Source of the DNA: Dehalococcoides mccartyi
GTDB lineage: Bacteria; Chloroflexota; Dehalococcoidia; UBA2979
Length of the DNA: 11,727 nucleotides
Assembly: GCA_945888895.1 (NCBI GenBank)
Contig: CAMDAY010000046.1
Location: forward strand, 1-11,727
Direction of reading: 5' to 3'
Shown here: positions 1 through 5,747 of the stretch, piece after piece
Numbering within the stretch: position 1 is the stretch's first letter
Layout of the letters: each line of letters opens with the position of its first letter
Notes under the pieces: generated by a model
Seen by the model: only the letters and a program-made list of their open reading frames with translations
What the model was told of the DNA's origin: nothing
Databases searched by the model: none
Translations under genes and position numbers: made by a program

Positions 1-907
1 TGAGCATGGAGCCGAGGTTGCCGTCGACCCACTCCATGATTGCGTTCTCGTACGCGTACGCGCGCTTGGTGACGAGGTTGTAGACGTTGTTCGACCAGTT
101 CTGAATCGTCGTGTAGCGAACGCGTGCGTTCTTCTTCACGATGATCTCGACGACCGCCGAGTGCAGCGCCGCAGTGCTGTAGGTCGGGGCCGTGCAGCCT
201 TCGACGTAATGCACCTGCGAACCCTCGTCCGCGATGATCAGCGTGCGCTCGAACTGGCCCATGTTCTCGGTGTTGATGCGGAAGTACGCCTGGAGGGGGA
301 TGTCCACCTTCACGCCCTTCGGAACGTAGATGAACGATCCGCCGGACCAGACGGCGGTGTTGAGCGCCGCGAAGCGGTTGTCGCCCGACGGGATGATCGT
401 CCCGAAGTACTCCTGAACCAGTTCCGGGTACTCCGCGAGCGCCTGGTCCATACCGAGGAAGATCACGCCCTGCTTCGCCAGATCCTCGCGAATGTTGTGG
501 TAGACGACCTCGGAGTCGTACTGCGCGCCGGCGCCGGCGAGGAACTGCTTCTCCGCCTCGGGAATGCCGAGCTTGTCGAACGTGTCCTTGATGTACTCGG
601 GAACATCATCCCAGTTGGTGGAGTCGGTGTCGGTGGCGCGGACGTAGTAGTGGAAGTTGTCGAAGTCGATCGCGGCGAGCAGATCAGCGCTGCCGGCCCA
701 CGACGGATTCTTCAGCTGCAAAAACGTGTGGTAGGCATCGAGACGGTTCTCGAGCATCCACTCGGGCTCGCCCTTCATCGCGGACATGCCGCGGATGACA
801 CCCTCGTTGAGGCCCTTGTCGGCGATAAAGAGCGGCTTCTCGTCGTCGTGGAACCCCCACTTGTACTCGCCGACGGCTCCGCGCGCAGATGGGTTCACAG
901 TAGTCAT
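1..907 (-). CDS. sufB: Fe-S cluster assembly scaffold protein SufB, partial (C-terminal part beyond window)
   Basis: SufB is the scaffold subunit of the SufBCD complex, which builds Fe-S clusters in the cytoplasm. I translated 302 codons; the gene runs off the left edge, so roughly the last third of a usual ~470-residue SufB is missing. Visible landmarks are the N-terminal YKWGF segment (residues 15-19), AVWSGGSFIYVPKGVKVDIPLQ (about 185-206, quoted in two parts: AVWSGGSFIY then VPKGVKV) and EGCTAP around residue 236-241. Cys238 in EGCTAP matches the conserved cysteine needed for cluster assembly on E. coli SufB. The ATG at 905-907 overlaps the TGA of sufC as ATGA, with GGAGAAGG upstream inside sufC as a plausible ribosome site, so translation is probably coupled. 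SufD and a cysteine desulfurase would be expected further left; that is inference. Confidence 0.96.
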   Translation of the reverse strand, partial: MTTVNPSARGAVGEYKWGFHDDEKPLFIADKGLNEGVIRGMSAMKGEPEWMLENRLDAYHTFLQLKNPSWAGSADLLAAIDFDNFHYYVRATDTDSTNWDDVPEYIKDTFDKLGIPEAEKQFLAGAGAQYDSEVVYHNIREDLAKQGVIFLGMDQALAEYPELVQEYFGTIIPSGDNRFAALNTAVWSGGSFIYVPKGVKVDIPLQAYFRINTENMGQFERTLIIADEGSQVHYVEGCTAPTYSTAALHSAVVEIIVKKNARVRYTTIQNWSNNVYNLVTKRAYAYENAIMEWVDGNLGSML

Positions 908-1686
908 GATGCAGCCGCCTTCTCCAGCAGACCCAGGTCCTTCAGGATCGGGTCGTAGCCTTCAGCTTCGATCTGCTTCGCCAGCGATGCGTCGCCCGAG
1001 CGGACGATCTTGCCGGCGACCAGGATGTGCACGAAGTCCGGGTGGATGTAGTTGAGGATGCGCTCGTAGTGCGTGATGAGCAGGATCGCCTGCTCCGGGC
1101 GGCGCAGCGCATTCACGCCCTCCGACACCGTCCGCAGCGCGTCCACGTCCAGGCCCGAGTCGGTCTCGTCGAGGATCGCAAAGTCGGGCTTGAGGAGCCC
1201 CATCTGCAGGATCTCGGCGCGCTTCTTCTCACCGCCGGAGAAGCCGTCGTTCACATAGCGGCGCGCGAACTCCTCGCCCATCTTGAGCTTGGTCAGCGTC
1301 TCGCGAAGTTCGCCGAGGAACTCGCGGGCCGGGACCTCCTCGCCACGACGCGCCTTCAGGGCCTCGCGCATGAAGTTGACCATCGTCACGCCGGGGATGG
1401 TCGTCGGGTACTGGAACGAGAGGAAGATACCCTTCCGCGCTCGCTCGTCCGCCGGGGTGGCGGTGATGTCCTCGCCCTTGAACAAGATCTGGCCGCTGTC
1501 GACCTTGTAGGTCGGGCTTCCCGCGATCGTGCTGGACAGCGTGCTCTTCCCGGAGCCGTTGGGCCCCATGATCGTGTGAACCTCGCCGGGTCGGATGACC
1601 AGGTCGATGCCCTTGATGATTTGAATGTCGGGCTTTTCAGTGATGCTGACCTTCAGGTCGCGCACCTCGAGAATCGGTTCACTCAT
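904..1686 (-). CDS. sufC: Fe-S cluster assembly ATPase SufC
   Basis: SufC is the ABC-type ATPase of the SufBCD complex and powers conformational changes during Fe-S cluster formation; it is cytosolic and has no membrane partner. The 260-residue product is of normal family length and complete. It shows the Walker A motif GPNGSGKST near residues 41-49, a Q-loop in SFQYPTTIPG, the ABC signature SGGEKKR, Walker B FAILDETDSGLD, which ends in the SufC-typical DETDSGLD, and the switch histidine in LLITHYERIL. The start ATG overlaps the sufR stop as ATGA and the stop overlaps the sufB start in the same way, giving a tightly coupled sufR-sufC-sufB run. No good Shine-Dalgarno sequence precedes the start, which fits translation by re-initiation after sufR. 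Confidence 0.97.
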   Translation of the reverse strand: MSEPILEVRDLKVSITEKPDIQIIKGIDLVIRPGEVHTIMGPNGSGKSTLSSTIAGSPTYKVDSGQILFKGEDITATPADERARKGIFLSFQYPTTIPGVTMVNFMREALKARRGEEVPAREFLGELRETLTKLKMGEEFARRYVNDGFSGGEKKRAEILQMGLLKPDFAILDETDSGLDVDALRTVSEGVNALRRPEQAILLITHYERILNYIHPDFVHILVAGKIVRSGDASLAKQIEAEGYDPILKDLGLLEKAAAS

Positions 1687-2420
1687 CGCGCGGGTGCCGT
1701 GCCCTTCTGCTCAACGACCGGCAGCAGGCCATTCCCCGCCACCAGCCGAACGTCGTCATGCTTCGCTACGCCATCTCTGGCCACATCTTTCGCCACGAGG
1801 TACTCACAGGCAGCGCCGCCGCCCGCGACCGTCGTGATCTGTTCCACGGGCGCTCCGAGCAAGAGCTCGATGGCCCGTCGGTCTGCCGCGCAACACGCGT
1901 GGGTCTCGCTCGCCGTGGTGCGATAGGGGCATCCAGTGTTGCGGAGGCGGAAGAAATCTCCCGCGTCCTCGACCTCCTGCAGGATGCCCTCGTGGGAGAG
2001 TGCCACGGTGACCTCGTATACGCGCTCCCCCAGCGACTCCCCGCGGATCTGCGAGGAGTGATCGCGCGCGACGGATTCCGCCACGCGGTCGAAGAGCCGA
2101 TCGAGGACCGCCCGCCCGTCCTGCCCATCGATCTCTTCCGCGCTCAGGTTCGCAAGCGCCGGGGAGAGCCGGTCGAGCAGCTTCTGGTAGTGACTGGCGG
2201 AGGTGCGCTCTTCGCCCGCCTCGGACAGCGCGTACCGGGTACTGGGACGTCCGCGCGACTGCCGGACCAAGTGCGAAACCACCAGCCGGTCGGCGACCAT
2301 GAGATCCATGTGGCGGCGGATCGAACCGGCCGAGACGCCGATTTCCTCGGCGAGCTCCGCAACAGAGCGCGATCCGCGCTCGTGCAGAATGCGGACGACT
2401 TCGTCCCTCGTACGTTCCAT
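1683..2420 (-). CDS. sufR: SufR-type Fe-S-sensing transcriptional repressor of the suf operon
   Basis: This 245-residue protein has an N-terminal winged helix-turn-helix of the DeoR/ArsR kind (residues about 5-68, including SVAELAEEIGVSAGSIRRHMDLM and the wing RQSRGRPSTRYALSEAG). Its C-terminal half carries cysteines at 164 (NTGCPYR), 176 and 177 (HACCAAD) and 205 (AACEYLV). C164-X12-C177-X27-C205 agrees, as I recall it, with the three-cysteine ligand pattern of actinobacterial SufR; cyanobacterial SufR has a fourth cysteine that is absent at the matching place. Family knowledge says such proteins bind an Fe-S cluster and repress suf genes when clusters are plentiful. It is first in the sufR-sufC-sufB operon, so autoregulation is likely. 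The ATG at 2418-2420 is the first residue before the HTH and lies about 30 bases downstream of the predicted transcription start. Confidence 0.92.
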   Translation of the reverse strand: MERTRDEVVRILHERGSRSVAELAEEIGVSAGSIRRHMDLMVADRLVVSHLVRQSRGRPSTRYALSEAGEERTSASHYQKLLDRLSPALANLSAEEIDGQDGRAVLDRLFDRVAESVARDHSSQIRGESLGERVYEVTVALSHEGILQEVEDAGDFFRLRNTGCPYRTTASETHACCAADRRAIELLLGAPVEQITTVAGGGAACEYLVAKDVARDGVAKHDDVRLVAGNGLLPVVEQKGTAPAR

Positions 2421-2456
2421 CGACTGCGCCCCCGCGTCTGTTGTGTTCTCTGCGAG

Positions 2457-2484
2457 GTTATGCCCGAGCAGCGTTCGATGTCAA
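2457..2484 (-). promoter_or_regulatory. Probable sigma70-type promoter of sufRCB
   Basis: Read on the minus strand, a perfect -35 box TTGACA (2479-2484) is followed after 16 bases by CATAAC (2457-2462), a 4/6 match to the -10 consensus. Transcription would start near 2450, about 30 bases before the sufR ATG. A perfect -35 is rare by chance in DNA this G+C-rich, and the position is right. The -10 choice is less sure; TAACCT one or two bases downstream is an alternative. Confidence 0.6.
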
Positions 2485-2486
2485 CG
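2472..2486. promoter_or_regulatory. Candidate SufR operator overlapping the sufR -35 box
   Basis: The inverted repeat CGTT-N7-AACG (arms 2472-2475 and 2483-2486) lies across the TTGACA box, where bound repressor would block RNA polymerase. A second short inverted repeat, ACAC-N6-GTGT, occurs at 2524-2537 in the same divergent intergenic region. Both are short, and I cannot compare them with a SufR site from a related genome, so this is a weak proposal based on position. Confidence 0.25.
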
Positions 2487-2618
2487 TTTTTTGCACTTTA
2501 TTGGATGTAATTCGGGCCGATCGACACCCAAGCGTGTGAGCCACGCCACCGCGCTGTCCCCGCGAAGCCACGCCCCCTACGATCCCCTCGGGCAGGTGGC
2601 CCGCACGAGGAGCAAGCG

Positions 2619-3059
2619 ATGACGAACGAGGCAGCGGGCGCGGGTGGGCTGACGGTGGGCCAGCAGGTGCAGTTCCAGCGCCAGGTCGACCCGGACACCA
2701 TCGCGCAGTTCGTGGCGGTCAGCGGGGACACCAATCCGCTGCACACGGACGAGGCCTATGCCGCGCGGACGCGCTTCAAGCGCCCGATCGCGCACGGGAT
2801 GATCGGTGCCTCGTTCATCTCGGCCACGATCGCGACGAAGCTCGCGCCCGGCCACGTCATCGTCTACCTCGGCCAGTCGCTCGAGTTCGTCGCGCCGGTC
2901 TACCCGTACGACGTGCTCACCACCACCTGCACCGTCACCGCCGTCGACGCGCGCCGCAACCGGGTGAAGCTCGACACGGTGGTCACGAACCAGGACAGCG
3001 AAGAGGTCATGCGCGGCGAGGCCAACGTCCTCGTCGACCCGCTCGCCCCCGAGGCGTAG
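2619..3059 (+). CDS. MaoC/PhaJ-type (R)-specific enoyl-CoA hydratase-like protein
   Basis: This single hotdog-fold protein of 146 residues belongs to the MaoC dehydratase family, whose PhaJ-type members hydrate trans-2-enoyl-CoA to (R)-3-hydroxyacyl-CoA. The hydratase motif is intact: SGDTNPLHTDEAYAA (residues 35-49) carries the catalytic pair Asp37 and His42, followed by FKRPIAHGM (53-61), the usual substrate-pocket segment. Length fits a PhaJ monomer that dimerises. The ATG is preceded by GAGGAG (2607-2612) at 6 bases, a strong ribosome site. The gene is alone on the plus strand, divergent from sufR and followed by an inverted-repeat element rather than another gene. True substrate is unknown; a polyhydroxyalkanoate or beta-oxidation role is possible, but no polymerase or acyl-CoA gene adjoins it. 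Confidence 0.88.
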   Translation: MTNEAAGAGGLTVGQQVQFQRQVDPDTIAQFVAVSGDTNPLHTDEAYAARTRFKRPIAHGMIGASFISATIATKLAPGHVIVYLGQSLEFVAPVYPYDVLTTTCTVTAVDARRNRVKLDTVVTNQDSEEVMRGEANVLVDPLAPEA

Positions 3060-3108
3060 CGCCCGCCGGGCATCGATGCACGGCCGGCGATGTGCTTGCG
3101 CGGGGCGG

Positions 3109-3126
3109 CCCACCCCTACCCCTCCC
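3109..3126 (-). other. G-quadruplex motif in left terminal repeat
   Basis: On the minus strand this reads GGGAGGGGTAGGGGTGGG: four G runs of 3, 4, 4 and 3 with loops of 1, 2 and 1 bases, which meets the canonical quadruplex pattern. It overlaps one arm of the left hairpin, so the DNA or RNA could choose between quadruplex and stem-loop. Formation is predicted, not shown. Confidence 0.7.
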
Positions 3127-3300
3127 GGCGCGGGAGGGGGCGGAAGGAGAGAACCAACTGTGAGGAGCTGCGCCCCTCACACTACCGGCGGAAGTTCGAC
3201 GGTCTGCGAGCAGCCCCCAGACCCTCACCCTGCCCTCTCCCACTGCGTAGGCGAGGGTTCTGAATACTCCGCGCGGAGGCCCGCGCCGAACTCCGGGATG

Positions 3301-3325
3301 CTCGAAGGGGCTTCGCCCCTTCGAG
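3301..3325. repeat. Perfect 11-bp stem-loop inside the inverted-repeat element
   Basis: CTCGAAGGGGC (3301-3311) pairs perfectly with GCCCCTTCGAG (3315-3325) around a TTC loop. It could act as a hairpin in RNA or single-stranded DNA. No T-rich tail follows on either strand, so I do not call it an intrinsic terminator. Confidence 0.75.
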
Positions 3326-3344
3326 TCTCAACCCCTCCCGCGCC

Positions 3345-3362
3345 GGGAGGGGCAGGGGTGGG
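3345..3362 (+). other. G-quadruplex motif in right terminal repeat
   Basis: On the plus strand this reads GGGAGGGGCAGGGGTGGG, the inverted counterpart of the motif at 3109-3126 with one base changed in the central loop. The two motifs lie on opposite strands at the two ends of the element. It overlaps one arm of the right-end hairpin (3332-3352). Confidence 0.7.
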
Positions 3363-3444
3363 CCGCCCCTCGCAGCCCCTCGATCAGCGCTCGTACCTCG
3401 ACCTCCGCTCTCCCGTGTAGGCTGATCCGCCGGAGGCAACGCAG

Positions 3445-4029
3445 GTGGCGAGTTCTAGCCGAGCTAAGCGCATCCAGGTCATGGGCTCCTCGGGCAGCGG
3501 GAAGAGCACCGTCGGGCTGCGGCTGGCGGAGGTGTTCGGCGTCCCGCACGTCGAGCTGGACGCGCTGTTCTGGCAGCCCAACTGGGTGGAGTCGGAGCCG
3601 GAGGACTTCCGCGCGCGTGTCGCCGCCGCGACCGAGGGCGATCGGTGGGTGGTGAGCGGCAACTACACCGGCCGCCTGAACGCGCTGCTCTGGCCGCGCG
3701 TCGACATGATCGTGTGGCTGGACCTCCCACAGCGAGTAACCGTGTCGCGGATGCTGCTCCGCTCGTGGCGTCGATGGCGGACGAACGAGCTGCTGTGGGG
3801 CACGAACCACGAACGGTTCTGGCCGCAGCTCGCGTTCTGGGATCCCACGTCACTGCTCGGCTACTCGTTGCGCGCGCATCCCCGCATGCACCGCCTGATG
3901 ACCGATGCGATGGTCGACCCTCGATGGGCACACCTGCGCTTCGTGCGACTCACGTCGCAGCGCGAGGTCGATCGCTTCGTTGCCTCGATGATCGCCGAGC
4001 ACGCCGCGAGCCTCGAGGAGCACACCTGA
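3445..4029 (+). CDS. P-loop nucleotide kinase-like ATPase (adenylate kinase/FlaR-like)
   Basis: The 194-residue product opens with a beta strand and Walker A loop, IQVMGSSGSGKST (residues 10-22), then GVPHVELDALFWQPNWVES, a layout typical of small adenylate-kinase-like proteins once named 'topology modulation protein FlaR'. WVVSGNYTGRLN and VDMIVWLDLPQRVTVSRMLLRS give the middle strands and a Walker-B-like LDLP segment, followed by an arginine-rich lid (RSWRRWRTNELLWG). Such proteins probably phosphorylate a nucleotide or small molecule; the substrate is not known. The start is GTG at 3445-3447, with GGAGG (3432-3436) 8 bases upstream. Its TGA shares one base with the ATG of the glycosylase gene (TGATG), so the two are probably co-translated. 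It follows directly after the inverted-repeat element, which may separate or supply its promoter. Confidence 0.82.
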   Translation: MASSSRAKRIQVMGSSGSGKSTVGLRLAEVFGVPHVELDALFWQPNWVESEPEDFRARVAAATEGDRWVVSGNYTGRLNALLWPRVDMIVWLDLPQRVTVSRMLLRSWRRWRTNELLWGTNHERFWPQLAFWDPTSLLGYSLRAHPRMHRLMTDAMVDPRWAHLRFVRLTSQREVDRFVASMIAEHAASLEEHT

Positions 4030-4691
4030 TGCCAGCGAAGAGCACACCGCGCGTCCGCTTCTCGCTCGCGAGGGCGTACCGGCACCTGCGCGACGCCGAC
4101 CCCGTGCTCGCCGCGCTGATCGAGGCACACGGGCCATACGCGCCTCGGCCAGCGATGGATCACTACGAGTCGCTGCTGCGCACGATCCTGTTTCAGCAGC
4201 TCGCCGGCGCCGCCGCGCGCAGCATCCAGCGGCGCTGGCTGGCGCTCTACGGCGACGGCCCTAGTGGCGGCGAGGGCCGCTACCCCACGCCCGAGGAGCT
4301 CCTCGACACCACCGACGAGGCGTTCCGCGGCGCGGGCGTCTCGCGACAGAAGGCGGGGTACATGCGCGACCTCGCGGCGCACGTGGTTGCGGGCGACCTC
4401 GACCTCGCGGGCATCGACGCACTCCCGGACGACGAGGTGATCCGGCGGCTGGTCGTCGTGAAAGGCCTCGGGGAGTGGTCGGCACACATGTTCCTGATGT
4501 TCCAGCTGGGGCGGCCGGACGTGCTGCCAACCGGGGACCTCGGCGTGCGAATCGGGATGGGGGCGGCCTATGGCCTCGACGCCCCGCCGACCCCCGCCGA
4601 GGCACGAGCCATCGGCGAGCGCTGGGCGCCCTACCGGTCGGTCGGTTCGTGGTACATGTGGCGCGCCGCCGAGGCCGGCAGAGGTAGGTAA
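4029..4691 (+). CDS. DNA-3-methyladenine glycosylase II (AlkA/Mag-like, HhH-GPD family)
   Basis: This enzyme would remove alkylated bases such as 3-methyladenine from DNA, starting base-excision repair. The 220-residue product is a compact HhH-GPD glycosylase without the extra N-terminal domain of E. coli AlkA, close in size to yeast-type Mag proteins. It shows LLRTILFQQLAGAAA (49-63), the helix-hairpin-helix LVVVKGLGEWSAHMFLMF (141-158), then LPTGDLGVRIG with the likely catalytic Asp170, and the C-terminal YRSVGSWYMWR (202-212). The open frame extends upstream into the kinase gene, but conserved sequence begins only after the ATG at 4029-4031, which overlaps the kinase stop as TGATG; I chose that start. 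No FeS-cluster cysteines are present, arguing against an EndoIII/MutY relative. Confidence 0.88.
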   Translation: MPAKSTPRVRFSLARAYRHLRDADPVLAALIEAHGPYAPRPAMDHYESLLRTILFQQLAGAAARSIQRRWLALYGDGPSGGEGRYPTPEELLDTTDEAFRGAGVSRQKAGYMRDLAAHVVAGDLDLAGIDALPDDEVIRRLVVVKGLGEWSAHMFLMFQLGRPDVLPTGDLGVRIGMGAAYGLDAPPTPAEARAIGERWAPYRSVGSWYMWRAAEAGRGR

Positions 4692-4740
4692 CGATCCGGA
4701 TCGTCCCTGAAGAGATCGTCTACTCGGACACTCCTATACT
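4691..4740 (+). promoter_or_regulatory. Palindrome and candidate promoter ahead of the formyl-folate/alanine dehydrogenase operon
   Basis: A perfect 14-bp palindrome ACGATCCGGATCGT (4691-4704) begins on the last base of the glycosylase stop codon. GATCGTC from its right half recurs directly at 4714-4720. TATACT (4735-4740) is a 5/6 match to a -10 box, though no convincing -35 lies 16-18 bases upstream. The set could be an operator and promoter for the operon that starts at 4814. No T-run follows the palindrome, so it is not a typical terminator. Confidence 0.35.
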
Positions 4741-4813
4741 CTGAGCCCGGCGGGGGTACTGACTCAGCTTCTCGGAGCAGCGCCGTGCGCTGCCCGCTCG
4801 CGAAAGGGCCCTG

Positions 4814-5719
4814 ATGCGCATCGTGCTGTTCGGCCAGGCCGCATTCGGCAAAGACATCTTCGACAAGCTGCGCGAGGCCGGCGAGGACATCGTCGGCGTC
4901 TCCACACCTCGACAGGGCACCCGACCCGACCCACTGTTCGAGGCGGCAAGCGTGGCCGGCGTGCCGGTGATCGAGACGCCCGCCCTCCGCCAGGACGGCC
5001 CGTTCGAGCAGTACCTGGCGCTCAAGCCGGACCTCCTCGTCTTCGCGTTCGTCACGGACATCGTGCGCAAGCGCGTGCTGGACGCCGCGACGCACGGCGC
5101 GATCCAGTACCACCCGTCGCTGCTGCCGCTGCACCGCGGCCGCACCGCAATGAACTGGGCGATCATCTCCGGCGCCGAGAAGACCGGCCTGACGATCTTC
5201 TGGGTCGACGAGGGCATCGACACCGGCCCCATCGTGCTTCAGCGCGAAGTCGACATCGACCCGGCCGACAGCGTCGGCACGCTGTACTTCAACCGTCTCT
5301 ATGCGATGGGTGTGGACGCGCTCGTGGAGGCCACCCGCCTCGTCCGCGAGGGCAGCGCGCCCCGCCTGCCGCAGAACCACGCGCTCGCCACCTACGAGGC
5401 GCCCTGCGGCCCGGAACACGCGAAGATCGACTGGATGTACCACTCGCGCGTGGTGTCGAACCTGATCCGCGGCTGCGACCCGCAGCCGGGGGCCTCGACC
5501 AACCTCCGAGGCGAGACGATCCGGCTGTTCGAGGCGCAGATGCGTCCCGGCGCACCCGGCGAGCCGCCCGGCACGGTGATGGCGATCGTGGACGGCAAGG
5601 CGGAGGTCGCCGGCGTCGGCGGTACGATCGTCGTCGGACGTGCGCAGCGCGCGGGCGCGGCGAAGCAGCCCGCCGGCGAGGTGCTGATGGTCGGCGACGT
5701 CCTCGAGCGCACGCCATGA
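4814..5719 (+). CDS. Stand-alone 10-formyltetrahydrofolate hydrolase/formyltransferase-like protein (FDH N-domain type)
   Basis: The 301-residue protein has the formyltransferase fold shared by Fmt, PurU and the hydrolase domain of 10-formyl-THF dehydrogenase (ALDH1L1). It resembles the last most: IVLFGQAAFG (3-12), YHPSLLPLHRGRTAMNWAII (99-118), FWVDEGIDTGPIVLQ (129-143) and APRLPQ (182-187). His100 and Asp136 match the catalytic His and Asp. The Asn that Fmt has two residues before the His is Gln98 here. A C-terminal OB-like domain follows (about 233-295), but there is no acyl-carrier or aldehyde dehydrogenase domain. Likely substrate is 10-formyl-THF, giving THF plus formate, or transfer to an unknown acceptor. 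AGGG (4805-4808) lies 5 bases before the ATG. It leads an operon with ald and an MFS gene. Routine annotation as methionyl-tRNA formyltransferase would probably be wrong. Confidence 0.82.
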   Translation: MRIVLFGQAAFGKDIFDKLREAGEDIVGVSTPRQGTRPDPLFEAASVAGVPVIETPALRQDGPFEQYLALKPDLLVFAFVTDIVRKRVLDAATHGAIQYHPSLLPLHRGRTAMNWAIISGAEKTGLTIFWVDEGIDTGPIVLQREVDIDPADSVGTLYFNRLYAMGVDALVEATRLVREGSAPRLPQNHALATYEAPCGPEHAKIDWMYHSRVVSNLIRGCDPQPGASTNLRGETIRLFEAQMRPGAPGEPPGTVMAIVDGKAEVAGVGGTIVVGRAQRAGAAKQPAGEVLMVGDVLERTP

Positions 5720-5747
5720 TCGAGGCGGCCCAGATCCGGGCGACACG

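Larger units (their letters stand above)
3097..3374. repeat. 278-bp non-coding element with 43-bp terminal inverted repeats (MITE-like or structured repeat)
   Basis: The left end 3097-3139 and right end 3332-3374 are inverted copies of each other over 43 bases with only two mismatches (3101 against 3370 and 3118 against 3353). Both contain the core GGGGCGGCCCACCCCT on the outer side and a 9-bp hairpin CCCCTCCCG/CGGGAGGGG on the inner side. The interior has further self-complementary parts: TGTGAGG/CCTCACA (3159-3165, 3175-3181), ACCCTC/GAGGGT (3221-3226, 3253-3258), the palindrome CTCCGCGCGGAG (3267-3278) and an 11-bp stem at 3301-3325. No frame in it resembles a protein. It fills most of the 385-base gap between the MaoC gene and the kinase gene. 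I found no target-site duplication, so mobility is inferred only from the terminal repeats. Confidence 0.8.

Noticed and set aside
161..958. Plus-strand 265-codon open frame
   Set aside because: It mirrors sufB, whose minus-strand translation shows full SufB motifs.
2506..2511. TGTAAT as a -10 box for the plus-strand MaoC gene
   Set aside because: It matches 5/6, but no acceptable -35 lies 16-18 bases upstream and the leader would be about 100 bases; kept only as a possibility.
3061..3079. Terminator after the MaoC gene (GCCC-GCC-GGGC and the palindrome GCATCGATGC)
   Set aside because: The stems are short and no T-run follows; chance is likely in this base composition.
3097..3374. CRISPR array
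   Set aside because: The repeats are inverted rather than direct, number two, and have no regular spacers or cas genes nearby.
3007..3439. Short open frames across the inverted-repeat element on both strands
   Set aside because: Their proteins are Pro/Arg/Gly-rich products of palindromic G+C sequence with no ribosome sites or motifs.
3645..4028. Upstream extension of the glycosylase frame into the kinase gene
   Set aside because: This part overlaps the well-supported kinase in another frame and has no glycosylase similarity; the family start fits the ATG at 4029.
3445..4691. Toxin-antitoxin or defence module formed by the kinase and glycosylase genes
   Set aside because: Neither protein has features of known toxins, antitoxins or anti-phage effectors; both look like housekeeping nucleotide and repair enzymes.
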